The notes under the pieces: model-generated
What the model was told of the DNA's origin: nothing
Seen by the model: the letters and a program-made list of their open reading frames with translations, nothing else
Database searches by the model: none
NCBI RefSeq assembly: GCF_014205335.1
Contig: NZ_JACHNH010000001.1
Location: 1,488,001-1,552,000 of the forward strand
DNA length: 64,000 nt
Origin: Amorphoplanes digitatis
GTDB lineage: Bacteria; Actinomycetota; Actinomycetes; Mycobacteriales; Micromonosporaceae
Direction: 5' to 3'
Position numbers and translations under genes: made by a program
Shown here: positions 26,522-34,669 of the stretch, piece after piece
Position numbering within the stretch: the first letter of the stretch is position 1
Layout of the letters: each line of letters begins with the position of its first letter

Positions 26522-27199
26522 TCAGGCACCCCCGTGAGTGTGGTCTTGGCGTGCGGCGATCAGCGGGATCACCGCGGGACTGTGGCCGGCCGGGATGACC
26601 AGCAGCCCGTCGAGCAGCAGCGAGACGATCTCGCCGCCGTCGAAGCGCCGCGGGTCGCCGAACGGCCCGAACGTGTTGGCCCCGCAGAAGAGCAGGAGCA
26701 GCCGGGCGACCGCGCCGGGGGAGCGGCGCAGTTGTCCGGCGTCGGGCTCGATGACCGCGGTGAGCGCGGCGAGCAGCGACTGACGGGACCGGGTCATCCG
26801 CTCGACCGCCTCCGGATGGAGCTCGGACGAGAGCATGAGCACGCGGGCGGCGGACATGAGCTTCGCGCTGCCGGTGAACCGCTCGTTGATCAGGTCGGCG
26901 GCCGCGGTGAGCCGGTCGCGCAGGCCGGCGCCGGCGTCGATCGCGGCCATCGCGTCGAGGGTCGGCTGCGGGTCGAGCGCCTGCCCGAGCGCCGCGAGGA
27001 TCAGCGAGTTCTTGTCGCTGAAGACGCCGAAGATGGTGCCCTCGGCGACGCCGGCGGCCTGGGCGATCTGCCGCGTGCTGACCTCGAGACCGTGCTCGTG
27101 CAGCAGGGGGACGGTCGCGGCGATGAGCGCGGCCCTCCGGTCCTCGGGCGCCATGGCCGGCACCCGGCGCCGCCGCTCGGCCTGATCTGGGGAGTTCAC
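26522..27199 (-). CDS. TetR-family regulator of the ABC exporter operon
   Basis: A 225-residue repressor with the N-terminal helix-turn-helix VSTRQIAQAAGVAEGTIFGVFSDKNSL followed by a helical ligand-binding domain. GTG 27199 is the start. It is the first gene of an operon with both exporter subunits and has a palindrome 15 bp upstream. It most likely represses its own operon until a pump substrate binds. Confidence 0.9.
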   Translation of the reverse strand: MNSPDQAERRRRVPAMAPEDRRAALIAATVPLLHEHGLEVSTRQIAQAAGVAEGTIFGVFSDKNSLILAALGQALDPQPTLDAMAAIDAGAGLRDRLTAAADLINERFTGSAKLMSAARVLMLSSELHPEAVERMTRSRQSLLAALTAVIEPDAGQLRRSPGAVARLLLLFCGANTFGPFGDPRRFDGGEIVSLLLDGLLVIPAGHSPAVIPLIAARQDHTHGGA

Positions 27200-27213
27200 A
27201 CGGGCGACTGTAA

Positions 27214-27231
27214 TGAGCGAGCACTCACTCA
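27214..27231 (-). promoter_or_regulatory. Candidate TetR operator
   Basis: TGAGCGAGCACTCACTCA is two 8-bp half-sites with a 2-bp centre and one mismatch, located between the TetR start codon and the divergent PadR gene. TGAGTGA-type half-sites are common for TetR repressors of exporters. Confidence 0.6.
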
Positions 27232-27280
27232 GCCACTGATATTTGTCATGCCTTTCGGGACTCGGGGTATTCCTCCGGCG

Positions 27281-27297
27281 TATACGCTCAGCGTATA
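27281..27297 (+). promoter_or_regulatory. Candidate PadR operator
   Basis: TATACGCTCAGCGTATA is a perfect inverted repeat (TATACGC, 3-bp centre) nine bases before the PadR ATG. PadR repressors bind such AT-rich palindromes. The very short gap means the mRNA is leaderless or nearly so and the operator covers the promoter. Confidence 0.7.
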
Positions 27298-27306
27298 GTC
27301 GCCCGC

Positions 27307-27831
27307 ATGACGGTGCCGCTCACCCTTCTCGGGCTCCTCGAACGCGAACCCAGCCACGGCTACGACCTCAAGCGTGACTACGACACCTACTTCGGCCGGG
27401 GCAAGCCGCTCTCCTTCGGGCAGGTCTACGCCACCCTGAGCCGGCTGGCCCGCGACGGCAAGGTCGTCATCGGCGACGTCGAGCCCGGCGAGGGCCCCGA
27501 CCGCAAGCGCTACATCATCACCGACCTGGGCGCCACCGAGGTGGACACCTGGCTCGCCGAGCCGGTCCCGGCCGAGCCGCACCTGCAGACCGTGCTCTTC
27601 GCCAAGGTCACGCTCTCGCTCATGCTCGGCCGGCCCGCCGAGGCATACCTCGACACCCAGCGCGCGGCCCACCTGCAGCGCATGCGGGAGCTCACCGAGA
27701 TCAAGCGCACCGGCGGCCTGGTCGAGGCGCTCCTCGCCGACCACGGCCTGTTCCATCTCGAGGCGGATCTGCGCTGGATCGAGCTGACCTCGGCCCGGCT
27801 CGACGCCCTTGCCAAGGAGGTGCGGTCATGA
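27307..27831 (+). CDS. PadR-family transcriptional regulator
   Basis: A 174-residue repressor. The N-terminal winged helix runs LTLLGLLEREPSHGYDLKRDYDTYFG, then LSFGQVYATLSRLARDGKV and a wing DRKRYIITDLGATEVDTWL, followed by a C-terminal helical domain used for dimer formation. Its stop codon overlaps the ATPase gene of an ABC transporter (ATGA), so the transporter is the likely target. A perfect palindrome lies directly upstream. Confidence 0.92.
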   Translation: MTVPLTLLGLLEREPSHGYDLKRDYDTYFGRGKPLSFGQVYATLSRLARDGKVVIGDVEPGEGPDRKRYIITDLGATEVDTWLAEPVPAEPHLQTVLFAKVTLSLMLGRPAEAYLDTQRAAHLQRMRELTEIKRTGGLVEALLADHGLFHLEADLRWIELTSARLDALAKEVRS

Positions 27832-28514
27832 CCGAGATCGTCGTCGAGGCCCGGGACGTGGTGCTCTCCTTCGGACCGACCCCCGCGCTGCGCGGCGCCG
27901 ACCTGAGCGTCGGCGCCGGCGAGATCCTCGCCATCATGGGGCCGAGCGGCTCCGGCAAGTCGACCCTGCTGCACTGCCTGGCCGGCATCCTCGTGCCCGA
28001 CAGCGGGGAGGTGCACTTCGACGGGCGGCGGATCGACAACCTCGGCGAGACCGAGCGCAGTGGCCTGCGGCGCGACCGGTTCGGGTTCGTCTTCCAGTTC
28101 GGCCAGCTCGTGCCCGAGCTCACCGCGGAGGAGAACGTCGCGCTTCCGCTGCTGCTCAACGGCGTACGCCGGGCGAAGGCCCTCGAACAGGCGCGGCCCT
28201 GGTTCGCCCGGCTCGGCCTGGACGGCCTGGAGGGTCGCCGCTCCGGCGAGCTCTCCGGCGGCCAGGCACAGCGGGTCGCGCTCGCCCGGGGGCTGGTCGC
28301 CCGCCCGCGCGTGCTGTTCGCCGACGAGCCGACGGGCGCGCTCGACACGCTCACCAGCGAGCAGGTGATGGACCTGCTGGTCGACTCGGCCCGGGAGCAG
28401 GGCACCACGGTCGTGCTCGTCACCCACGAGCCGCGGGTCGCCGCGTACGCGGACCGCGAGGTCATCGTCCGCGACGGCAAGGCGCACGCGCTGACCGCCG
28501 AGGCGATCTCGTGA
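27828..28514 (+). CDS. ABC transporter ATP-binding protein, MacB/LolD type
   Basis: A 228-residue ATPase with Walker A GPSGSGKST, Q-loop FQFGQLVPEL, signature LSGGQAQRVALARGL, Walker B VLFADEPTGALD and H-loop VTHEPRV. This type powers mechanotransmission systems with an FtsX-fold permease, encoded next with a GTGA overlap. The PadR-ATPase-permease arrangement is common in actinomycetes and usually serves antimicrobial peptide or drug resistance. Confidence 0.93.
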   Translation: MTEIVVEARDVVLSFGPTPALRGADLSVGAGEILAIMGPSGSGKSTLLHCLAGILVPDSGEVHFDGRRIDNLGETERSGLRRDRFGFVFQFGQLVPELTAEENVALPLLLNGVRRAKALEQARPWFARLGLDGLEGRRSGELSGGQAQRVALARGLVARPRVLFADEPTGALDTLTSEQVMDLLVDSAREQGTTVVLVTHEPRVAAYADREVIVRDGKAHALTAEAIS

Positions 28515-30721
28515 TCCGCTTCGGGCTGCGGCTCACCCTCGCCGGCGGCCGGGAGGCGGCCGTACGGCTGGTCGTGATCTCCCTCGCCGTCGCGCTCGGC
28601 GTCGGCCTGCTGCTGACCGCCCTGGCCGGCGCGCGCGGCGTCACCACGCAGAACGACAGGTACGGCTGGGCGAACTCGGGCAACACCGCCGCGGCGCCCG
28701 GCGACCCCGATCCGCTGTGGTGGCAACTGCGCGTCGACGGTTTCGACGGGCGTACCGCCGGCCGGGTCGACCTGGCCGCGACCGGCCCCGCCTCGCCGGT
28801 GCCGCCGGGCCTGCCGCGACTTCCCGCCGCGGGCGAGTATTTCGCCTCGCCGGAGCTGGCGAGGCTGATCGCCGTCACCCCGCCCGATCAGCTCGGCGAC
28901 CGCTTCCCGGGCCGCCTCGCCGGCACGATCGGCCCCGAGGCGCTGCCCGCGCCCGACTCGCTGGTCGCGGTCGTCGGTTACGCGCCGGAGGAGCTGTCCA
29001 AGCGGCCGGGCGTCACCCGGGTCGGCACCATCTCGACGGTCGCGCCGACCTCCTGCCCGAACGGCTGCTGGGCCGGGATCCCGGCGTCGGGACTTCAGCT
29101 CATCCTCGCCGTGGTGTCGCTGGCGATGATCTTCCCGCTGCTCATCCTCATCGGCGCGGCGACCCGGCTCGCCGCCGCCCGCCGGGAGCAGCGGTTCGCG
29201 GCGATGCGGCTGGTCGGCGCGACCCCGCGGCAGGTGTCCGTGGTGTCCGCCGTCGAGTCGACCGTCTCGGCCGTCGCCGGCACCGCCCTCGGCTTCGTGC
29301 TGTTCCTGCTGCTGCGCGACACGATGGCGGCGATCCCGTTCACCGGCGCGCCGATGTTCCCGTCCGACCTGGCGCTCGGCCCGGTCACGACCCTCGGCGT
29401 CGCCGTCGGCGTGCCGGTCGCGGCCGCGCTCGTGGCCCGGTTCGCGCTGCGCCGGGTGCGGATCTCGCCGCTCGGCGTCGCGCGGCGGGCCACCCCGAAG
29501 CCGCCGCGGGCCTGGCGCCTCATTCCGCTCGCCCTCGGCCTCGGCGAGCTCAGCTACTTCATCGGCCGGCGCCCCGACACCACCGACGGGCAGCTGCTCG
29601 CGTTCCTGCCGGGCATCTTCGTCGTCATGATCGGCCTGGTCGTGGCCGGCCCTTGGCTGACCATGACCGGCGCCCGGCTGGTCGCCCGCCGGGCGAGCCG
29701 GCCCGCCTCGCTGATCGCCGCGCGGCGGCTCGCCGACAACCCGTGGGCCGGCTTCCGCTCGGTCAGCGGGCTGGTGCTCGCGCTCTTCGTCACCAGCGTG
29801 GCCGTCGGCGTGATGGGCACCATCACCGCCGACCGGTACACGCCAACCGAGGCCCCGGACACCGCGGCACTCATCACCCTCTTCCGCGACGACGACCTGG
29901 CGCCGACCGGTGACCCGGCACCGGCCGGCCTGGTCGCGCAGCCCGGGGTGCGGGCGGTCGTGCTCACCCGGATACCGCCGGAGGGCCTGCCGATCCCGGA
30001 AGAGGAGATCGGGGACTGGGGCTGGCCGCACAACCTGGTCTCCTGCGCCGACGTCGCCCGGGCGGGCGCCGGCCGGTGCGCGGACGGCGCGCAGGTCGCC
30101 TGGACCTGGCTCGACCTCGCCGGCCCGCCCGGCTGGAGCGGGACCTGGCCCACCGCCGACGTGGAACCCGCCGCGCTGGCGGCGTACCCGGTGCAGTCGA
30201 TCCTCACGTTCACCGACGGCTCGACGGCCGCGGTCGAGCAGGCCCGGACCACGCTGCAGAAAGCGCACCCGATGCTGTACTCGCCGTACTCCGAGGCCGA
30301 GTGGCGGGCGGAGTCCGAGAAGGTCTTCCACGGCTGGCAGCGGCTGGCGAACGTGGTGATCCTGACCAGCCTGGCGATCGCCGGCTGCAGCCTGGCGGTG
30401 AGCGTCGCCGGCGGGCTGAGCGACCGCAAGCGCCCGTTCAGCATGCTGCGGCTCACCGGCGTCCCGCTCGGCATGCTGCGCCGGGTGGTCGCGCTGGAGG
30501 CCGGCACGCCGCTGCTGGCCGCGGCCGTGGTCGCGGTGGGATCCGGGCTGCTGGCGGCGCACCTGTTCCTGACCGCGCAGATGGAGCTGGCGCTGACGCC
30601 ACCCGCGATCTCGTTCTATGTCATCGTGATCGCCGGGATCGCGTCGTCGCTCGGCGTCGTCGCCTCCACCATGCCGCTGCTGCGCCGGATCACCGGACCG
30701 GAGGCGGCCCGCAACGAATGA
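28511..30721 (+). CDS. FtsX-like ABC transporter permease
   Basis: A 736-residue permease with two FtsX-type units: an N-terminal helix and extracytoplasmic domain, three central helices near residues 200-310, four further helices around 340-430, a second outer domain (about 440-600) and three C-terminal helices. The motifs RREQRFAAMRLVGATPRQV and DRKRPFSMLRLTGVPLGML mark the two coupling regions that contact the ATPase. GTG 28511 overlaps the ATPase stop. It probably exports or senses a membrane-active compound (inference). Confidence 0.88.
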   Translation: MIRFGLRLTLAGGREAAVRLVVISLAVALGVGLLLTALAGARGVTTQNDRYGWANSGNTAAAPGDPDPLWWQLRVDGFDGRTAGRVDLAATGPASPVPPGLPRLPAAGEYFASPELARLIAVTPPDQLGDRFPGRLAGTIGPEALPAPDSLVAVVGYAPEELSKRPGVTRVGTISTVAPTSCPNGCWAGIPASGLQLILAVVSLAMIFPLLILIGAATRLAAARREQRFAAMRLVGATPRQVSVVSAVESTVSAVAGTALGFVLFLLLRDTMAAIPFTGAPMFPSDLALGPVTTLGVAVGVPVAAALVARFALRRVRISPLGVARRATPKPPRAWRLIPLALGLGELSYFIGRRPDTTDGQLLAFLPGIFVVMIGLVVAGPWLTMTGARLVARRASRPASLIAARRLADNPWAGFRSVSGLVLALFVTSVAVGVMGTITADRYTPTEAPDTAALITLFRDDDLAPTGDPAPAGLVAQPGVRAVVLTRIPPEGLPIPEEEIGDWGWPHNLVSCADVARAGAGRCADGAQVAWTWLDLAGPPGWSGTWPTADVEPAALAAYPVQSILTFTDGSTAAVEQARTTLQKAHPMLYSPYSEAEWRAESEKVFHGWQRLANVVILTSLAIAGCSLAVSVAGGLSDRKRPFSMLRLTGVPLGMLRRVVALEAGTPLLAAAVVAVGSGLLAAHLFLTAQMELALTPPAISFYVIVIAGIASSLGVVASTMPLLRRITGPEAARNE

Positions 30722-30728
30722 GGATGCC

Positions 30729-31235
30729 GTGGACGACGATCGGATCGGGCCGCCGCTGCTCGGCGGGGAACGCGAGACAGTGCGCGCGTTCCTCGACTAC
30801 CACCGGGCGACGCTGGCGATGAAGTGCGAGGGGCTGTCCGACGAGGAACTGCGGCAGCGCTCGATGCCGCCGTCGACGCTGACGCTGCTCGGCCTGGTGC
30901 GGCACATGGCCGAGGTGGAGCGGACCTGGTTCCGCCGGGTGATCGACGGCCAGGACATCCCGTTGCGCTGGTCGCCCGACGGCGACTACCAGGCGGCGTA
31001 CGACGCCTCGGGGTCGACCCGCGCGGAGGCGTTCGCCGCGTGGCAGGAGGAGGTCGAGCACGCGCGCCGCATCGAGCTGGCGGCGGAGTCGCTGGACGTG
31101 ACGGGCTATCAGGAGCGGTGGGGCGAGAACGTGTCGCTGCGCCTGGTGATGCTGCACCTGATCCACGAGTACGCCCGGCACAACGGCCACGCCGACCTCC
31201 TCCGCGAGGGCATCGACGGCACGGTCGGCGCCTGA
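30729..31235 (+). CDS. DinB-family protein (DUF664)
   Basis: A 168-residue four-helix DinB-fold protein with the metal-binding histidines in VRHMAEVERTWF and LHLIHEYARHNGH. Related actinomycete enzymes are mycothiol-dependent S-transferases or isomerases using a divalent metal. It begins seven bases after the permease gene and may be on the same transcript, though a functional link is not obvious. A second, dissimilar DinB protein is encoded at 56.5 kb. Confidence 0.85.
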   Translation: MDDDRIGPPLLGGERETVRAFLDYHRATLAMKCEGLSDEELRQRSMPPSTLTLLGLVRHMAEVERTWFRRVIDGQDIPLRWSPDGDYQAAYDASGSTRAEAFAAWQEEVEHARRIELAAESLDVTGYQERWGENVSLRLVMLHLIHEYARHNGHADLLREGIDGTVGA

Positions 31236-31260
31236 CGGACGCCGTGTGCGACCCTGAGCC

Positions 31261-32106
31261 ATGCGAACTGGGGTGACCTGGGCCCGGGCGGCCGCGGTGG
31301 CGGCGGCACTGATCGTCGGTTGTCTCGGCTCGGCCGCGGCGGTTCGGGCCGGCGACTTTCCCGGCCCGCCGGGGGAGGCCGCCGCGATCGCCGCGGCCAC
31401 CACGGCCGTCGGCCTCGAGCCGGCCGGCCCGAGCGGAGCCGTCGTGGTCTGCGACTACTGGTGCCCGGATCCCGGCGGCGAGGGCGTCGTCTCCTTCGAC
31501 TCGCCGCCGGACCACACGGACACGGTCGCGGTGACTTACGACCTGAGCCCGGCCGCCGCGGCCGAGGTCGAAGCCGCGGCCCGGTCGCGGCTCGAGGTCG
31601 CCGGCTGGCGACCGGGCCCGGACGGCGAGCTCACCCGGGACGGCCTCGCGGTCCTGCTCCCGGTCGCCGCGGACATGCCCGCCGGGGTGCGCGTGACCGT
31701 CGTCGTCTCGAAGACGGTGCCGCCATCGGCCGTCGCGCTGGCCGCGGCGGGGTTCGTGCTCGGCGCGATCCTGGGCGGCCTGCTCGCGGCCCGGGCTGCC
31801 CGTCGATTCCGCCGGCAGGGCGATGCGGTGCGCGCGCTCGCCGGGACGCTCACGGTCCTGGTCACCGCGGTGACCTTCGGGTACGCGACCACCGCCGCGC
31901 TGTTCCTCCAGCACGGCGGGTGGCCGCCGGACGTACAGCTCGCCGAGTTCCTGCTGACGGTTTTCCCGAAGATGTCGATCGCCGTGCTCGCGGCCGCGGT
32001 GGCGGCGCTGGCGCTGATCGCGCTTCCGCCACGCCGGGAAACCCCGGATCCTCGGCCCGGCCTCGCGGCGGGGCACACTGAAAGCCATGGTGCTGCCAGG
32101 TCCTGA
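31261..32106 (+). CDS. Membrane protein of unknown function
   Basis: A 281-residue protein with an N-terminal signal anchor (residues 10-30), an extracytoplasmic domain of about 120 residues carrying a CDYWCP cysteine pair, and three hydrophobic helices near residues 155-175, 195-220 and 240-260, ending in a polar tail. I do not recognise the family. The start ATG 31261 follows the DinB gene by 25 bp. The 3' end overlaps a small Pro/Asp-rich reading frame. Confidence 0.65.
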   Translation: MRTGVTWARAAAVAAALIVGCLGSAAAVRAGDFPGPPGEAAAIAAATTAVGLEPAGPSGAVVVCDYWCPDPGGEGVVSFDSPPDHTDTVAVTYDLSPAAAAEVEAAARSRLEVAGWRPGPDGELTRDGLAVLLPVAADMPAGVRVTVVVSKTVPPSAVALAAAGFVLGAILGGLLAARAARRFRRQGDAVRALAGTLTVLVTAVTFGYATTAALFLQHGGWPPDVQLAEFLLTVFPKMSIAVLAAAVAALALIALPPRRETPDPRPGLAAGHTESHGAARS

Positions 32107-32257
32107 CCCGGACGACTACCCGCCGATCAACCCCGACGAGCCGGTGCCCGACGACCCGGGCGAGCTCTCCCCGGACACCCCGGAGACGCTGCCGCCGCCA
32201 CCCGTCGAGCCGATGCCGGGCCCGGACGACCCGGGCAACGTCCCCGAACCGGCCTGA
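32087..32257 (+). CDS. Small acidic proline-rich protein
   Basis: A 56-codon reading frame from ATG 32087 to TGA 32257. The product is almost entirely Pro, Asp, Glu and Gly (VPDDPGELSPDTPETLPPPP), with no hydrophobic stretch and no recognised domain. It overlaps the end of the preceding gene by 20 bp, as co-translated genes often do, but no clear ribosome binding site is present (AAAG at 32081). Disordered small proteins of this kind do occur in actinomycetes; equally this may be a chance frame in GC-rich DNA. Confidence 0.4.
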   Translation: MVLPGPDPDDYPPINPDEPVPDDPGELSPDTPETLPPPPVEPMPGPDDPGNVPEPA

Positions 32258-32275
32258 GGCCCGCCGCCGCGGCGG

Positions 32276-32554
32276 TCAGGTGATGATCGAGCGGATGATC
32301 ACGATCGCCAGGAACACCACGATGAAGGCCAGGTCGATGGCGACGCCGCCGAGGCGCAGCGGGGGCAGGACCCGGCGGACCGGTGCGAGCAGCGGTTCGG
32401 TGACCGCGTGCGCGCCGGCCGTCAGCCGCGACCGGACGGAACCGTACGAGGGCGGTCCGGCGAGCGCCACGCTCCAGTCGAGCACCGCGCGGGCGATCAG
32501 CAGCACCTGCATCAGCAGCAGCACCAGGCTCACGACGGCCAGGACCAGACCCAT
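32276..32554 (-). CDS. YggT family membrane protein
   Basis: A 92-residue integral membrane protein with hydrophobic helices at about residues 3-25 and 66-88, joined by a loop holding the family motif VTEPLLAPVRRVLPPLRLGGVAIDLAF. YggT proteins are widespread and loosely linked to division-site or osmotic functions. In actinomycetes one copy usually sits near sepF; this one stands alone and may be a paralogue. The ATG at 32554 is preferred because GGAGG lies five bases before it. Confidence 0.85.
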   Translation of the reverse strand: MGLVLAVVSLVLLLMQVLLIARAVLDWSVALAGPPSYGSVRSRLTAGAHAVTEPLLAPVRRVLPPLRLGGVAIDLAFIVVFLAIVIIRSIIT

Positions 32555-32694
32555 CAAGACCTCCAGAGTCGAACGGGGGCGCTACCCACTATGCGGCCTG
32601 CCGTTGTGAATTGGCTGAGCGATAGCTGCAAGTTCGCCTGACTGCGGGCCCGAGAGGGCCTCCCCGGCAGTCGATCGTGGGTAGGCTGCCCGGC

Positions 32695-33249
32695 ATGTTC
32701 GCGATTGATCTTGGTGACGGCGCCGAGCTTCGGCCGCTGGAGCCCTGGCAGGTTTCCGAGTTCCTCGCACACATGGACCGCGCGCGGGCGAGCGTCGACC
32801 CGTGGATTCCCTGGGCGGGCGTGAGCACCGACCTGACCACCGCGTCGGCGACGCTGCAACGCTACGCCGACATGATGGCCCGCGACGCCGGCCGGCTCTA
32901 CGGCATCTGGCTCGACGGCACGCTCGTCGGCGGCACCATGTACGTCGACTTCAACGCCAAGGACGGCAGCTGCGAGATCGGCTGCTGGCTGGAGCCGGCC
33001 GGCACCGGCCGCGGCCTGATCACCAAGGCGGTGGCCCGCCTGATCGACTGGGCGATCGTGGACCGCGGCATCTACCGCGTGCAGTGGCACTGCCGCCCGG
33101 ACAACACGGCGAGCTCCAACGTGGCCCGGCGGCTCGGCATGCGGGTCGACGGCCTGCTGCGCGGTGAGTACCTGTACAAGGGCGTCCGCTACGACACCGA
33201 GGTCTGGTCGCTGATCGCCCCCGACTGGACGCCGCTGGCCCGGCGCTGA
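32695..33249 (+). CDS. GNAT acetyltransferase, RimJ/RimL type
   Basis: A 184-residue acetyl-CoA-dependent N-acetyltransferase similar to ribosomal-protein acetylases: motif A region EIGCWLEPAGTGRGLITKAVARLIDWA, then RVQWHCRPDNTASSNVARRLGMRVDGLLRGEY. It may act on a protein N-terminus or a small amine. The 3' end overlaps the convergent DUF2306 gene by 61 bp. Confidence 0.9.
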   Translation: MFAIDLGDGAELRPLEPWQVSEFLAHMDRARASVDPWIPWAGVSTDLTTASATLQRYADMMARDAGRLYGIWLDGTLVGGTMYVDFNAKDGSCEIGCWLEPAGTGRGLITKAVARLIDWAIVDRGIYRVQWHCRPDNTASSNVARRLGMRVDGLLRGEYLYKGVRYDTEVWSLIAPDWTPLARR

Positions 33250-33914
33250 GCCGCCGCTGACGCGCGGGCCCGCCGCCGGGCCTCCGGCCGCCGGATGATC
33301 CACTCGGCGACCAGGATGTTGATCAGCCAGGCGAGGCCCATCAGCATCGCGTGTCCCAGCGGACCGGGCGGATCGGCCAGCCCCATCGACGGCCCGACGG
33401 TCAGCACCTGGGTGCCCGCGGCCATGCCGATGGCGTAACCGCGGATCATCCAGGCCCGGTGCCGGACGATGTCGCGGCGCAGGATCGCCCGGAAGCTGAT
33501 GAGGATCGCCACGGCCATGAACGCGCCGAGGACGAGCCGCATGACGCCAAGGACCCCGAAGCGCGTCCCGTCATGCTCGGGCAGGTCGTAGAAGAGCGTC
33601 ATCCACATGCCCGAGAGCGCCGCCGCCACTCCACTCGGGACCAGGACCCGTCCCGACAGGCGGTGCCAGCGGGGCCGGCGGCGCCGCAGGCCCGGGTGGA
33701 ACTGGAAGGCGCCGAGGACGCAGAACAGGGTCGCGCCGATGATGTGCACGACAACGGGCAGGGGCACCTCGACGAAGCGCGCGTTCTCCGGCGTGGCCTC
33801 CGCGCCGGCGGCCAGGGTCGTCACGCGGAACGCGCCGGCGATGACCGGCACCGCGCTGAGCAGGAGCAGGCCCGCGGTCGCGAGCCGGGCGGTCCAGATC
33901 GGGGAGATCCTCAT
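33189..33914 (-). CDS. DUF2306-like membrane protein
   Basis: A 241-residue protein with about six hydrophobic helices and the conserved segments FHPGLRRRRPRWHRLSGRV and DIVRHRAWMIRGYAIGMAAGTQ, as in DUF2306 proteins. The paired histidines in helices recall cytochrome b561-like haem proteins, so a redox or haem role is possible but unproven. It overlaps the end of the GNAT gene. Confidence 0.75.
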   Translation of the reverse strand: MRISPIWTARLATAGLLLLSAVPVIAGAFRVTTLAAGAEATPENARFVEVPLPVVVHIIGATLFCVLGAFQFHPGLRRRRPRWHRLSGRVLVPSGVAAALSGMWMTLFYDLPEHDGTRFGVLGVMRLVLGAFMAVAILISFRAILRRDIVRHRAWMIRGYAIGMAAGTQVLTVGPSMGLADPPGPLGHAMLMGLAWLINILVAEWIIRRPEARRRARASAAAQRRASGVQSGAISDQTSVS

Positions 33915-34015
33915 GGCCTCGATCGTGCCGACTACGGCGGCGTCGCCTCATCGGAAAATGGGCCGCGGCAGCGTCGTACCACGGTACGAGGAGCGGGCCG
34001 TACTTTCGGCGCGGA

Positions 34016-34669
34016 TCAGCGCCGGACGCGGTTGGTCTCGTAGGCCCACATGGCGATCTCGACGCGGTTCCGCGCCGGAATCTTCGTCATCAGGCTGGTG
34101 ATGTGCGTCTTCACGGTGCTGAGCGTGATGAAGAGCTCCGCGGCGATCTCGCCGTTGGTCCGCCCGCTCGCCACCGCGGCGAGCACCTGCTCCTCGCGGT
34201 CGGTCAGCGGATCGGCGGGCTGCGCCGTGCCGGCCGGACCGCCCGCCGCGAACGTCCGGAGCAGCCGCGCGGTGACGCTCGGCGCGATCAGGGCGTCGCC
34301 GACGGCGGCGGCGTGCACGGCCTGGGCCAGCATGGCGGTGCCGGCGTCCTTGAGCAGGAAGCCGCGGGCGCCGGCGCGCAGCGCGGCGTAGACGTACTCG
34401 TCCAGGTCGAAGGTCGTGATGACCACGACGGCGATCGGGTCCGGCACCTCGGGTCCGGCCAGCGCGCGGGTGGCCTCGATGCCGTCGAGGCCGGGCATCC
34501 GGATGTCGAAGAGGCACACGTCGGGGCGCAGGTGCCGGGCCAGTTCGACGGCGCGGTGCCCGTTGGCGGCCTCGCCGACGACCTGGATGTCCGGCTGCGA
34601 GTTGAGGATCATCGTGAGTCCGGTGCGGACGATCTCCTGATCGTCGGCGACCACCACCCGCACGGTCAC
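34016..34669 (-). CDS. NarL/LuxR-family response regulator
   Basis: A 217-residue regulator: receiver domain with VVADDQEIVRTG and phospho-acceptor Asp in CLFDIRMPGLDG, and a C-terminal LuxR helix-turn-helix (LTDREEQVLAAVASGRTNGEIAAELFITLSTVKTHI, split across residues 150-190). GTG 34669 overlaps the histidine kinase stop by four bases, so the two form a two-component pair. No target genes can be deduced. Confidence 0.93.
   Translation of the reverse strand: MTVRVVVADDQEIVRTGLTMILNSQPDIQVVGEAANGHRAVELARHLRPDVCLFDIRMPGLDGIEATRALAGPEVPDPIAVVVITTFDLDEYVYAALRAGARGFLLKDAGTAMLAQAVHAAAVGDALIAPSVTARLLRTFAAGGPAGTAQPADPLTDREEQVLAAVASGRTNGEIAAELFITLSTVKTHITSLMTKIPARNRVEIAMWAYETNRVRR

Noticed and set aside
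22827..27224. A single 1465-codon minus-strand frame spanning the whole exporter operon.
   Set aside because: Only 22827-24785 encodes recognisable protein (exporter subunit B); the upstream part is a chance open frame over subunit A and the TetR gene, which have clear domains in other frames.
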